43,787 nt of DNA. Source: an uncultured Clostridia bacterium. GTDB lineage: Bacteria; Bacillota; Clostridia; Christensenellales; Borkfalkiaceae. This document shows positions 25,941 to 32,877 of the stretch, piece by piece; the first letter of the stretch is position 1; each line of letters begins with the position of its first letter. The stretch spans positions 1 to 43,787 of the forward strand of contig CANQPO010000009.1 of NCBI GenBank assembly GCA_947625695.1, given 5' to 3'. The notes beneath the pieces were generated by a model. It was not told the origin of the DNA. It did no database searches and saw only the letters and a program-made list of their open reading frames with translations. Both the position numbers and the translations under genes were made by a program.

Positions 25941-26054
25941 CTTGGCTCCCCTCGTAGGGGAGCAGTCACCGCAGGTGACTGAAGGGTTCTCCGAGAGCCT
26001 TGTAGAAACCCTTTCCCCCGCTGCGCGGGTACTTTCCCTAAAAGGGACAGCAAG
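25941..26054. repeat. Five-stem dispersed repeat, copy 2 (between ispG and the polC-like gene)
   Basis: Begins CTTGGCTCCCC and ends GGGACAGCAAG. The first loop is CGT instead of TAT. The fourth stem reads CCCGC/GCGGG where copy 1 has GGCAC/GTGCC, a paired change. The third stem is longer and interrupted. Confidence 0.8.
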
Positions 26055-26144
26055 AGTAGCCATCCTTCAAATGTCATGTCGACCGAAGTGGAGACATCTC
26101 TACCGCATTATAATAATGTGAGATTTCTACTTCGTCGCAAGCTC

Positions 26145-26185
26145 CTCGTGCCGCCCTTAGACAACATAGAACGTGCGGGCGGGGC
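26145..26185. repeat. 41-bp dispersed repeat, copy 2
   Basis: Matches 23691-23731 with a single G-to-A difference and the same CCGCCC/GGGCGG ends. It is followed by CTCGAAATGACA motifs. Confidence 0.75.
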
Positions 26186-26275
26186 GACTGCGCTCGAAAT
26201 GACAAATTAAGAACGGCTTCGTTCCGCTCGAAATGACATATTAGAAACATATTAGAAACAGCAAGGAGGTCCCCG

Positions 26276-27316
26276 TCAGCTGTTCAGATATTCCTCAAGG
26301 CGGGTGAAAAAGACTTGCTCCGCTTGCTCCGCGGGTACGCGCTCTTGCGTCTCCCCGCGGAAGATGACGCAATACTTTTCGCCGCCCGCAATGCCGAGAT
26401 CGGCGTCCTTCGCCTCCCCGGGACCGTTGACGACGCACCCCATTACGGCGATCTTCCCCCTCTTCTTGACCCCGCGCACCCGCTCGTTCACCCGTTCGGC
26501 GAGCCCCATGCAGTCGTAGCGGCACCGCCCGCAGGTGGGACAGGAGACGACTTCGATGTAGTCCTTTTCGAGCCCGCAGGCGCGGAGAATGTCGTGCGCA
26601 GCGTACACCTCCTTCACGGGGTCGGAGGTGAGAGAGACGCGGATGGTGTCGCCGATCCCCTGAAGGAGAAGCGCGCCTATGCCGACGCTGCTCTTGACAA
26701 CGCCCATGCGCTCGGTGCCCGCCTCGGTGACGCCCACGTGGAGGGGATAATCCGTCTCCTTTGCGATAAGCTCATACGCCTTCACCGTGAGGGGGACGTC
26801 GGAGGCCTTCACCGAAATAACGAGGTCATTTAAACCGTGCCGCTCGAAAATTTTCACGTTCTCGAGGGCGGAGAGGACGAGCGCCTCGGCGCTTCTGCCG
26901 TATTTTGCAAGAAAATGGGGCTCGATGCTCCCCGTGTTCGCCCCCACGCGGACGGGAATATGATGCGCCTTGACGCAGTCCGCCACGAGGGAGAGCTCTT
27001 TTTCCCCGCCGATGTTGCCCGGGTTGACGCGCAGCTTATCCGCCCCGCTCTCCGTGGCAAGCACCGCGAGCTTTGCCGAAAAGTGAATGTCCGCCACGAG
27101 CGGAAGATGTATTTTTTGTTTGACGGCGGAAATGGCGCGGGCGTCCTCCTCGTCGAGCACGGCGACCCGCACGATATCGCACCCCGCTTCTTCGAGGCGC
27201 AGAATTTGAGCGACGCATTTTTCCACGTCGCTCGTCTTTTCCGTCGTCATGCTCTGCACGGCAATCTTTCCGCCGCCGAGAATGCAATTTCCGACTTTTA
27301 CCTGTTTTTTCGACAT
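26276..27316 (-). CDS. ispG: (E)-4-hydroxy-3-methylbut-2-enyl-diphosphate synthase
   Basis: Iron-sulfur enzyme of the MEP isoprenoid pathway, converting MEcPP to HMBPP. 346 residues. The TIM-barrel part has QSMTTEKTSDVE and VADIHFSAKLA. The [4Fe-4S] ligands by position are C259 and C262 (SCPTCGRC), C294 (MGCVVNGPGEA) and E301. The ATG shares one base with the nrdR stop (TAATG). ispG just before the polC position is a common order in Clostridia. Confidence 0.96.
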   Translation of the reverse strand: MSKKQVKVGNCILGGGKIAVQSMTTEKTSDVEKCVAQILRLEEAGCDIVRVAVLDEEDARAISAVKQKIHLPLVADIHFSAKLAVLATESGADKLRVNPGNIGGEKELSLVADCVKAHHIPVRVGANTGSIEPHFLAKYGRSAEALVLSALENVKIFERHGLNDLVISVKASDVPLTVKAYELIAKETDYPLHVGVTEAGTERMGVVKSSVGIGALLLQGIGDTIRVSLTSDPVKEVYAAHDILRACGLEKDYIEVVSCPTCGRCRYDCMGLAERVNERVRGVKKRGKIAVMGCVVNGPGEAKDADLGIAGGEKYCVIFRGETQERVPAEQAEQVFFTRLEEYLNS

Positions 27317-27786
27317 TATTTCTTTTCCGTCTCTTTGCGCTCCATCATGCGCTGCAGTTCGGACATGAAGGAGTTGATATCCTTGAAGGAGCGGTACACC
27401 GAGGCATAGCGCACATACGCCACCTCGTCGAGCTCCTTGAGCCCCTCCATCACCATTTCGCCGATCTGTTTGGAGCTGACTTCCTGCTCCATGGAGTTAT
27501 ACACTTTTTTTGCAATCTCCTCGGCGAGCGCGTCGATCTGCTCGATGGACACCGGCCGTTTTTCGCACGCCTTTACGATGCCGCGCTTGATCTTGCCGAT
27601 GTCGAACGCCTGCCGCGTGCCGTCCGATTTGACGACGAGGAGCGGGGAGATTTCGATCGTTTCGTAGGTCGTAAATCTTCTGCCGCACCCGAGACACTCC
27701 CTGCGGCGGCGAATGGTCTTGTCGTCGTCCGCCGAACGGGAATCAATCACCTTGCTCTCCGTACAGTTGCAATATAAACAGCGCAT
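27316..27786 (-). CDS. nrdR: Ribonucleotide reductase repressor NrdR
   Basis: ATP/dATP-sensing repressor of ribonucleotide reductase genes. 156 residues: a zinc ribbon with C3, C6, C31 and C34 (MRCLYC, CLGCGRRF) and an ATP-cone domain from about residue 49 (LLVVKSDGTRQAFDIGKIKRG). The start has GAGGGTGAGG upstream and its own promoter. No ribonucleotide reductase gene is in the window. It is co-transcribed with ispG. Confidence 0.97.
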   Translation of the reverse strand: MRCLYCNCTESKVIDSRSADDDKTIRRRRECLGCGRRFTTYETIEISPLLVVKSDGTRQAFDIGKIKRGIVKACEKRPVSIEQIDALAEEIAKKVYNSMEQEVSSKQIGEMVMEGLKELDEVAYVRYASVYRSFKDINSFMSELQRMMERKETEKK

Positions 27787-27816
27787 ACCTCACCCTCTTG
27801 TGTTTGTGTCGGTCCC

Positions 27817-27845
27817 ATTATACCATATACTGAGAAAAAAAGCAA
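27817..27845 (-). promoter_or_regulatory. Extended -10 promoter of nrdR-ispG
   Basis: TTGCTT (27840-27845), 17 bp, TATAAT (27817-27822), with TG one base before the -10. The leader is about 25 nt. Confidence 0.8.
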
Positions 27846-27878
27846 GAAAATTTCAGCGGTTTGCAAGGATGGGGAAGC

Positions 27879-28979
27879 TCATTCCTTTTCCTGCGGGGAG
27901 GCGGACGGTTCGGAGGACGCCAGCGGGTTGTCCGCAGCATTTGCGGCCGCTTCCGCAGAATTTGCAACCGCTTCCGCAACATTTGCGGCCGCTTCCGCAA
28001 GCTCCTCCTCGTCCTTTCCCTCGAGTTCTTTGGGAAGGCGGATCCCCTCCGAGCTGAACCCGCGTCCTCGCACTTCGGAAACCTCGGAGATGGTCATGAA
28101 CGCCTCGGGGTCGATCTCCTGCACCTTGTTTTTGAGTTTGACGAGCTCGCGGTTAGAAACGATTGTAAGGAGCATATGGCACCGCTCCTTGAGGTAGCCC
28201 GTCTGACCGTACAAGACGGTGACGCCGCGGTTGAGCTCTTTTAAGATCATTTCGCGGATGGCGCGATATTGTTTGCTGACGATCTTCACCTGCGTCTTTT
28301 TCATGCCGATGGGCGAGAGTTTTTCGATGGCGAAGGAGGAGATGAGGCAGATGATGATGCCGTAAAAGACGAGACCGATGTCGTCCACCACAAAGAGCTC
28401 CAAAAGGACGATGGAGGCGTCTAAACACCACATCGTGACGGAGACGGGGAGATTGAAGAACTTATGGAGAATGAGGGGCGGGATGTCGGTGCCGCCCGTG
28501 CTCGCTCCCACGCGGACGACCATTGCAACGCCGAGACCGAAGATGAGGGCGCCGAACAGCACCGCAAGGACGGTGTCCGTCACGATGGGCTTTCCCCCGC
28601 TGATGAGCTTGTATAAACTCATGAAGGAGGGATAGAGCAGAGTGCCCGCAAGGGTGGACGCCGCAAACTTTTTGCCGAGCAGGACCGCGCCGATGACAAA
28701 GAGGATGATATTCGCCGTGTAGACGGTGATGTTGACGATCCAGCTCGTCAGCGTTTCGTCCGCCGAGCTGACCTTGTTGAGCAGGTTTCGCACGAAGATG
28801 CCGACGCCCGTGGTGCCACCCATGACGAGACCGTTCGGTTCAATGAAAAAAGCCGTCCCCGCCGCGGCAAGCGCGTTGCCGCCAAGGACGATGAGACAGT
28901 AGATGAGGAATTTTTTGACCTGCGTCTTTGTGGGTTTTGTGAATTTTGGTTTTGTCAATTTGGGTAGTGTGAATTTCAT
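27879..28979 (-). CDS. YitT-family membrane protein with C-terminal DUF2179 domain
   Basis: 366 residues. A Lys/Pro/Thr-rich cytoplasmic start (KLTKPKFTKPTKTQ) leads into five or six membrane segments (about 25-225, with EPNGLVMGGTTGVG and GASTGGTDI loops typical of YitT). The soluble DUF2179-like domain (about 232-310) follows, with VTVLYGQTGYLKE and LLTIVSNREL. The function of the family is not established; some members are proposed transporters. An unusual tail of three heptads (AEAAANV, AEAVANS, AEAAANA) is encoded by three 21-bp repeats. It has its own promoter. Confidence 0.88.
   Translation of the reverse strand: MKFTLPKLTKPKFTKPTKTQVKKFLIYCLIVLGGNALAAAGTAFFIEPNGLVMGGTTGVGIFVRNLLNKVSSADETLTSWIVNITVYTANIILFVIGAVLLGKKFAASTLAGTLLYPSFMSLYKLISGGKPIVTDTVLAVLFGALIFGLGVAMVVRVGASTGGTDIPPLILHKFFNLPVSVTMWCLDASIVLLELFVVDDIGLVFYGIIICLISSFAIEKLSPIGMKKTQVKIVSKQYRAIREMILKELNRGVTVLYGQTGYLKERCHMLLTIVSNRELVKLKNKVQEIDPEAFMTISEVSEVRGRGFSSEGIRLPKELEGKDEEELAEAAANVAEAVANSAEAAANAADNPLASSEPSASPQEKE
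27931..27993. repeat. Three 21-bp tandem repeats in the tail of the YitT-family gene
   Basis: Units at 27931-27951, 27952-27972 and 27973-27993, each TCCGCA...GCT on the plus strand with three or four differences between them. They encode one heptad each, so copy-number change would lengthen the tail in frame. Confidence 0.85.
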
Positions 28980-29001
28980 AATGTCCCCCGCTCCGGCGAT
29001 T

Positions 29002-29030
29002 ATTATAGCATTTCACCCCTCGCTTTGCAA
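29002..29030 (-). promoter_or_regulatory. Extended -10 promoter of the YitT-family gene
   Basis: TTGCAA (29025-29030), 17 bp, TATAAT (29002-29007), TG one base before the -10. The ATG is about 16 nt beyond the predicted transcription start. Confidence 0.75.
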
Positions 29031-29083
29031 GAAGTTTCGGAAGAAATCATAAAAAAATTTTTCCTCTTTTAAGACGCAAAAAA

Positions 29084-29105
29084 GAGCGGAGAGACCTCCC
29101 CGCCC
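29084..29105 (-). terminator. Intrinsic terminator after the cysteine-rich protein gene
   Basis: GAGCGGAG pairs with CCCCGCCC (8 bp in the RNA, including two G-U pairs) around a 6-nt loop, followed in the minus direction by six T (29078-29083). Confidence 0.8.
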
Positions 29106-29120
29106 TTCTTTTCGATTTTG

Positions 29121-29471
29121 TCAATGATTGCAGCCGCAACCGCAGCCGAGCGCGTATTGGCGCACGTAGTAGGCGTCGTAGGTATTCCCACAGCCGCAGC
29201 CGTTATTGCCGTTGTTTCCGCAGCCGTTGTTGCAGCCGCAGCCGCCCCCGAATCCGTTGTTGCCGCGCGTCTGCACCGTGCCGACGTTCTGCACAAGGTA
29301 GAGATTTCCGCAGCCGCAACCGCTATTGCAGCCGCAGCCGCCGAGCGGGGTGAAGAGATTGGTGAGCGCCGCAAGGAGCGGATCGTAGCCGTTATTGCCG
29401 CAACCGCAACCGTTGTTGCCGTTATTGCCGCAACCGTTGTTGCAGCCGCAGGAATTACAGGTATTGCACAT
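29121..29471 (-). CDS. Small Cys/Asn/Gly-rich repeat protein, function unknown
   Basis: 116 residues with 19 cysteines, mostly as CGC, GCG and NNGCG units; no recognised family. Two copies of a block reading CGCNNGCGNNGNNGCGCGN (N-terminal and around residues 75-95) flank a central hydrophobic part (YDPLLAALTNLFTPL and NLYLVQNVGTVQTRG). The C-terminus is YALGCGCGCNH. There is no signal peptide. Supported as a real gene by its own ribosome site (AGAGGTC), a stem in its leader (29496-29511) and a strong terminator. Metal binding, disulfide cross-linking (spore-coat-like) or a modified-peptide precursor are all possible; none is shown. The other frames over this region give Ala/Thr-rich artefacts. 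Confidence 0.75.
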   Translation of the reverse strand: MCNTCNSCGCNNGCGNNGNNGCGCGNNGYDPLLAALTNLFTPLGGCGCNSGCGCGNLYLVQNVGTVQTRGNNGFGGGCGCNNGCGNNGNNGCGCGNTYDAYYVRQYALGCGCGCNH

Positions 29472-29596
29472 AGTAAGACCTCTGTCGTAAAATTCTGCGG
29501 AGAGTTCCGCACTGTCAGTATATGCCCAAATGCCGAAAAGAGGTGAGGGAGAAGGGGCAAGCGAAGCATCTCTTTAGAAGGGTGACAAAGGGGGCA

Positions 29597-29696
29597 CTTG
29601 GCGCCCCTTATAGGGGAGCTGTCACCGCAGGTGACTGAGGGGTTTTGAAAACCCTTTCGGCGCTTACGCGCCACTTTCCCTAAAAGGGACAGCAAG
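29597..29696. repeat. Five-stem dispersed repeat, copy 3 (after rny)
   Basis: The most regular copy. The third stem is GGGTTTT/AAAACCC, and the fourth is GGCGC/GCGCC with a TTAC loop, again different in sequence but paired. Starts CTTGGCGCC and ends GGGACAGCAAG. Confidence 0.82.
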
Positions 29697-29823
29697 AGCA
29701 AGCGGAACCGCGTTCCTAAAATGTCACCCTGCCCCGCGCGCAGTTCTGATTCTCTAAGCGCGGTCGAAATGACATATTTAGAATTGCGGAGTGGAATAAA
29801 CAAATCAAGAAAAGTATCGTAAA

Positions 29824-29852
29824 GGCGGCGCGGGCAAATTGCCCGCGCCGCC
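29824..29852 (-). terminator. Terminator hairpin after rny
   Basis: Perfect 12-bp stem GGCGGCGCGGGC/GCCCGCGCCGCC with a 5-nt loop, 14 nt after the rny stop. The tail in the minus direction is short (TTTACGATACTTTT); the plus strand has a better T run, so it may act both ways. Confidence 0.7.
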
Positions 29853-29865
29853 GCGTTTTTCATTT

Positions 29866-31479
29866 TTACTTCGCGTATTCCACACTGCGGAATTCGCGGA
29901 TGACGTTCACCTTGATCTGCCCCGGGTATTCGAGCTCCGTTTCGATCTTCTTGGCGATGTCCTTTGCAAGGAAGAGCGCCTGCGCGTCGTCGATAACATC
30001 GGGTTTTACGATGACGCGGACCTCTCTGCCCGCCTGAATTGCATAGCTCTTGTCCACACCCTTGAAAGAGGACGCGATCTCCTCGAGCTTTTCGAGCCGC
30101 TTTACATACCCTGCGCCCGTCTCTCTCCGCGCCCCGGGGCGCGCGCCCGAAATACCGTCCGCCGCCTGCACCAAGATCGCCTCGATCGTCTTGGGTTCCA
30201 CGTCGCCGTGGTGCGCCATGATGGCGTTGACGATCATCGCGTTCTCTTTATACTTCTTGGCAAGATCGGCGCCGAGCTGGATGTGGGTGCCCTCCTGCTC
30301 GTGATCGACCGCCTTGCCAATGTCGTGCAGAAGTCCCGCGCGCTTGGCAAAGTTGACGTCGAGCCCCAGCTCCTGCGCCATGAGCCCCGCGAGCTGCGCG
30401 ACCTCGATGGAGTGGCGGTAGACGTTCTGCCCGTAGCTCGTGCGGAATTTGAGCCGCCCGATGAGCTTGATGAGCTCGGGATGAAGCCCGAAGATGCCCA
30501 CCTCGAACATGGCGTTCTCCCCCGCCTCCTTGATCTGCTGGTCGAGCTCCTTGGTGACCTTTTCCACTGTCTCCTCGATGCGGGCGGGATGGATCCTGCC
30601 GTCGGCGATGAGCTTTTCGAGGGTGAGACGGGCGATCTCCCTTCTCACGGGGTCGAAGCCCGACAAAATAACGACTTCGGGCGTATCGTCGATGACGAAC
30701 TCGATGCCCGTCGCATTCTCGATGGCGCGGATGTTTCTGCCCTCTCTGCCGATGATGCGCGCCTTCATATCGTCGTTGGGAAGGGGCACCACCGACACGG
30801 TGGTCTCGGACGCATGGTCGGAAGCGCAGCGCTGGATGGCGAGGGAGATGATGTTTTTGGCGTTCATATCCGCCTCTTCCTTTGCCTGCGCCTCGAGGTT
30901 GCGCACCTGCACCGCGCAGTCGCGGCGGGTCTCCTCGAGAATTTCGTCTGTGAGCTGCTTTTTCGCCTCTTCACGGGTGAGCTGGGCAATGCGCTCGAGC
31001 TCCTCCGTGACGAGCTCCTGCTGGTGGGAGAGCTGTTCCTGCAGCTTGTCCACTTCCTCCGTCTTTTTGACGAGGTTCTTCTTCTGGTCGTCGAGGGACT
31101 GCTCTTTTCGGGAAATTTCCGTTTCCCGTTTTTCGAGCTGGTCCTCCTGCTTGTTGAGGCGGGCCTCCTGCCGCTGCTGTTCGGCGCGCTTCTCCCGCAT
31201 CTCCTGTTCGAATTCGTTTCTTCGCTTTTCTACCTGTTCCTTTGCCTCTAAAATCGTTTCCCGTTTTAACTGTTTGCAATCGTCCTTGGCTTTTGCAAGC
31301 ATTTCTTCCACTTTCTGCGACGTTTCGTCGAGTTTTTGTGCATTTCTCTTCTTGGAAACTTGTTTGAGAATAAGCCACACAGCGCCGCCGCCAATCGCAA
31401 TTCCGATAACCGGAAGTACAACGAGCAGGGCGATCGCCCATGTGTCTACCGCAAGGAGCAGGCTGACAATGGTGTTCAT
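29866..31479 (-). CDS. rny: Ribonuclease Y
   Basis: Membrane-anchored endoribonuclease that starts mRNA decay in Bacillota. 537 residues: an N-terminal membrane helix (about 13-38), a long charged coiled coil (about 45-205), a KH domain with [14 protein letters not shown] (241-254), and an HD domain with [12 protein letters not shown] (H385-D386) followed by MAHHGD. The C-terminus ends [14 protein letters not shown] as in the family. The start has AAGGAGG, and a consensus promoter lies upstream. Confidence 0.98.
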   Translation of the reverse strand: MNTIVSLLLAVDTWAIALLVVLPVIGIAIGGGAVWLILKQVSKKRNAQKLDETSQKVEEMLAKAKDDCKQLKRETILEAKEQVEKRRNEFEQEMREKRAEQQRQEARLNKQEDQLEKRETEISRKEQSLDDQKKNLVKKTEEVDKLQEQLSHQQELVTEELERIAQLTREEAKKQLTDEILEETRRDCAVQVRNLEAQAKEEADMNAKNIISLAIQRCASDHASETTVSVVPLPNDDMKARIIGREGRNIRAIENATGIEFVIDDTPEVVILSGFDPVRREIARLTLEKLIADGRIHPARIEETVEKVTKELDQQIKEAGENAMFEVGIFGLHPELIKLIGRLKFRTSYGQNVYRHSIEVAQLAGLMAQELGLDVNFAKRAGLLHDIGKAVDHEQEGTHIQLGADLAKKYKENAMIVNAIMAHHGDVEPKTIEAILVQAADGISGARPGARRETGAGYVKRLEKLEEIASSFKGVDKSYAIQAGREVRVIVKPDVIDDAQALFLAKDIAKKIETELEYPGQIKVNVIREFRSVEYAK

Positions 31480-31560
31480 ATGTTAGCCTCCTTGTATGAT
31501 GATTTCGACTTTTATCCTAAGACGCCCCGAAAAAGGGCATAATTAGACATTGTCGCAGAC

Positions 31561-31589
31561 ATTATACTATATTTTGTTGCTCCTGTCAA
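31561..31589 (-). promoter_or_regulatory. Consensus promoter of rny
   Basis: TTGACA (31584-31589), 17 bp, TATAAT (31561-31566): both boxes perfect. The leader of about 75 nt contains a small GCCC/GGGC hairpin near 31530-31545. Confidence 0.88.
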
Positions 31590-31659
31590 TCAATTCACAA
31601 GAATATGTGCATAAAATGCGCAAATTTTCCCTCTTTCTTTGCGGAAAACGAACAACAAA

Positions 31660-31680
31660 AAACCGCCTTATCCGCGGTTT
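31660..31680 (-). terminator. Intrinsic terminator after the small lipoprotein gene
   Basis: Stem AAACCGC/GCGGTTT (31660-31666 with 31674-31680), 7-nt loop, followed in the minus direction by TTTTGTTGTT. Confidence 0.75.
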
Positions 31681-31709
31681 CTTCACAAAATTTTATCTTT
31701 TTAAGTTTT

Positions 31710-32108
31710 TTATGACGTGCCGAATTCCGCAAGGAGCAGCTTGCCGCCGAAGGGAAGCTCTAAATGCACCGTTCCCTTTTCATAGGGAAACACGAATTTC
31801 TTCTCCTCCCCGCCCGAAAGAGTGCGGAAAGTGACCGAACTTTCCCCCATTTCGTATTCTCCCGCGTACTCTCCCCTGCCGCCGCCGACATCCTCGTACT
31901 TGAAGGTAAACGTGCCATCTTGGGCGAGTTCAAGTTTGAGGAAGCGGAAACTTGCGAGCATGTTCTCTCCCCCCAAGGTCAGCTTTTTGCATTTGTACTC
32001 CCCCGCATACGGGCGGGAGATCTCGCGGAGAGAACTCATTTCCTCCACATTGCAGCCCGTAAACAGAAACATGCACGCAAGCGCGAGCGCACAGACGATC
32101 TTCTTCAT
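31710..32108 (-). CDS. Small predicted lipoprotein, function unknown
   Basis: 132 residues with a lipoprotein signal (MKKIVCALALACMFLFTGC, lipobox FTGC with Cys19). The mature part is beta-rich with YAGEYKCKKLTLGGE, TFTFKYEDVGGGRGEYAGEYE and SSVTFRTLSGGEEKKFVF, which reads like a small lipocalin-like barrel, though I cannot assign a family. The ATG lacks an obvious ribosome site and promoter, so expression and start are less sure than for its neighbours. A terminator follows. Confidence 0.72.
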   Translation of the reverse strand: MKKIVCALALACMFLFTGCNVEEMSSLREISRPYAGEYKCKKLTLGGENMLASFRFLKLELAQDGTFTFKYEDVGGGRGEYAGEYEMGESSVTFRTLSGGEEKKFVFPYEKGTVHLELPFGGKLLLAEFGTS

Positions 32109-32157
32109 ATGGGAAGTATGTGCAAAAGAAGCGGTTTTTATTGAGGGGGAGAAAATA

Positions 32158-32196
32158 GCGGCGCGCCGTTTTTGCTAAACAAAAACGGCGCGCCGC
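32158..32196. terminator. Long hairpin, possible terminator of the MBL-C_GCAxxG transcript
   Basis: Perfect 17-bp arms (32158-32174 with 32180-32196) of GCGGCGCGCCGTTTTTG and its complement around CTAAA. A TATTTTC tail follows in the minus direction. The T run lies partly inside the stem, so termination is likely but not certain. Confidence 0.55.
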
Positions 32197-32223
32197 CAAC
32201 AGCAACTTGCTTGCGGGCAAACC

Positions 32224-32325
32224 CTCGGCGCCCCTTATAGGGGAGCTGTCACGAAGTGACTGAGGGGTTTTAGAGAACCCTTTCGGCTCGCTACGCTCGC
32301 CACTTTCCCTAAAAGGGACAGCAAG
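32224..32325. repeat. Five-stem dispersed repeat, copy 4
   Basis: Starts CTCGGCGCC and ends GGGACAGCAAG. The second stem is GTCAC/GTGAC with a GAA loop, one base pair shorter on both sides than in the other copies. The fourth stem is imperfect (GGC/GCC closing a TCGCTACGCTC interior). Confidence 0.8.
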
Positions 32326-32352
32326 AGACCCCCACCACCCGCTCCGCGGGAG

Positions 32353-32395
32353 CCTCCCCCTAAAAGGGGTAGGCCCTACCCCTTTTAGGGGGAGG
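32353..32395. repeat. Perfect 43-bp palindrome
   Basis: 21-bp arms (32353-32373 and 32375-32395) around a single C. Each arm itself contains CCCC-TAAAA-GGGG-like self-complementarity. It lies 33 nt after the C_GCAxxG stop and just beyond repeat copy 4. Confidence 0.85.
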
Positions 32396-32427
32396 GGGAA
32401 TAAGGGGGTGGGCAATTCGCCGCCCCG

Positions 32428-32877
32428 TCAAGACAGGGGAATGCCCTGTTCTTTCAAAAGCGCTTCGAGTAATTCTGCGGCGCCGTACACGAGGTCGGGG
32501 CAGGGGCGCTTTTTGTAATATTCGGGGGTGCGGGGCTCGGCCTTTGCGGAGGTATCCGCATGCACGCCCGCGCCGCTTAGGAGTTCCCCGCAGATACAGC
32601 TGCCGAAGCGGGCGGAATACCGCCGCGCATACTCCTGCACAAGGGCATAGAGCTCGCTCTTGGGAAGATCGGGAAAGAAGAGCCCAAGCGCCATCACCCC
32701 GCCCGAGAGGGCGCCGCACGTGAGGCGGAGCCGGCCCATTCCCCCGCCGAAGGGACGGGAGAGAGCGCGAAGGGCATTTTCCTCTGCGCACACGTCCTTT
32801 GAAAAGGCGAGAAGCACCGCCTGCGCGCAAGTATCTCCCGAAAGAAAATTTTGTTTTGCCTGTTCCGCTCTCGTCAT
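32428..32877 (-). CDS. C_GCAxxG_C_C family predicted redox protein
   Basis: 149 residues. The family's spaced cysteines are visible: C17 in GDTCAQAVL, C54 in RLTCGALSGGVMALG, the pair in GSCICGELLSG, and a last Cys in RPCPDLVYGAAELLE. Members are thought to bind a metal or cluster and take part in redox reactions, without a proven role. The ATG at 32877 overlaps the stop of the MBL gene (ATGA) and is preferred over an in-frame Met four codons earlier. Confidence 0.88.
   Translation of the reverse strand: MTRAEQAKQNFLSGDTCAQAVLLAFSKDVCAEENALRALSRPFGGGMGRLRLTCGALSGGVMALGLFFPDLPKSELYALVQEYARRYSARFGSCICGELLSGAGVHADTSAKAEPRTPEYYKKRPCPDLVYGAAELLEALLKEQGIPLS

Larger units (their letters stand above)
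25874..26275. other. Gene-free stretch between ispG and the polC-like gene, filled with repeats
   Basis: Holds five-stem repeat copy 2 (25941-26054), an imperfect inverted repeat around GACCGAAGTGGAGACATCTC and GAGATTTCTACTTCGTC (about 26070-26135), the second 41-bp repeat (26145-26185), and short CTCGAAATGACA motifs (about 26193 and 26227). No gene or clear promoter is seen. Confidence 0.7.
29472..29865. other. Gap between rny and the cysteine-rich gene: leader, repeat copy and terminator
   Basis: Contains the rny terminator (29824-29852), a short GTCGAAATGACATATT motif (about 29762), five-stem repeat copy 3 (29597-29696) and the leader of the cysteine-rich gene with a TGCGGA/TCCGCA stem. 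No promoter for the cysteine-rich gene can be called with confidence and no gene is seen. Confidence 0.65.
32109..32427. other. Gap between the C_GCAxxG gene and the lipoprotein: block of inverted repeats
   Basis: No gene seen. From high to low coordinates it holds a 43-bp perfect palindrome, five-stem repeat copy 4, and a 39-bp hairpin close to the lipoprotein start. Confidence 0.7.

Noticed and set aside
29121-29471. Possible CRISPR or short tandem-repeat array (recurring GCCGCAGCCG)
   Set aside because: Spacing is irregular, there are no unique spacers of constant length, and the repeats are explained by NNGCG codons in a protein.
29515-29535. GGCATATACT upstream of the cysteine-rich gene as a sporulation-sigma promoter
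   Set aside because: The -10-like part resembles SigE boxes, but no -35 box at correct spacing is present and no sporulation gene is nearby.
29069-29863. 264-codon minus-strand frame overlapping the cysteine-rich gene
   Set aside because: It runs through a repeat copy and the terminator and gives an Ala/Thr/Ile-rich artefact of the same triplet repeats; the Cys/Gly/Asn frame has a ribosome site and a plausible protein.
29839-31251. 470-codon open frame on the plus strand opposite rny
   Set aside because: Low-complexity Leu/Asp/Arg sequence produced by the complement of the coiled-coil codons of RNase Y; no ribosome site or family motif.
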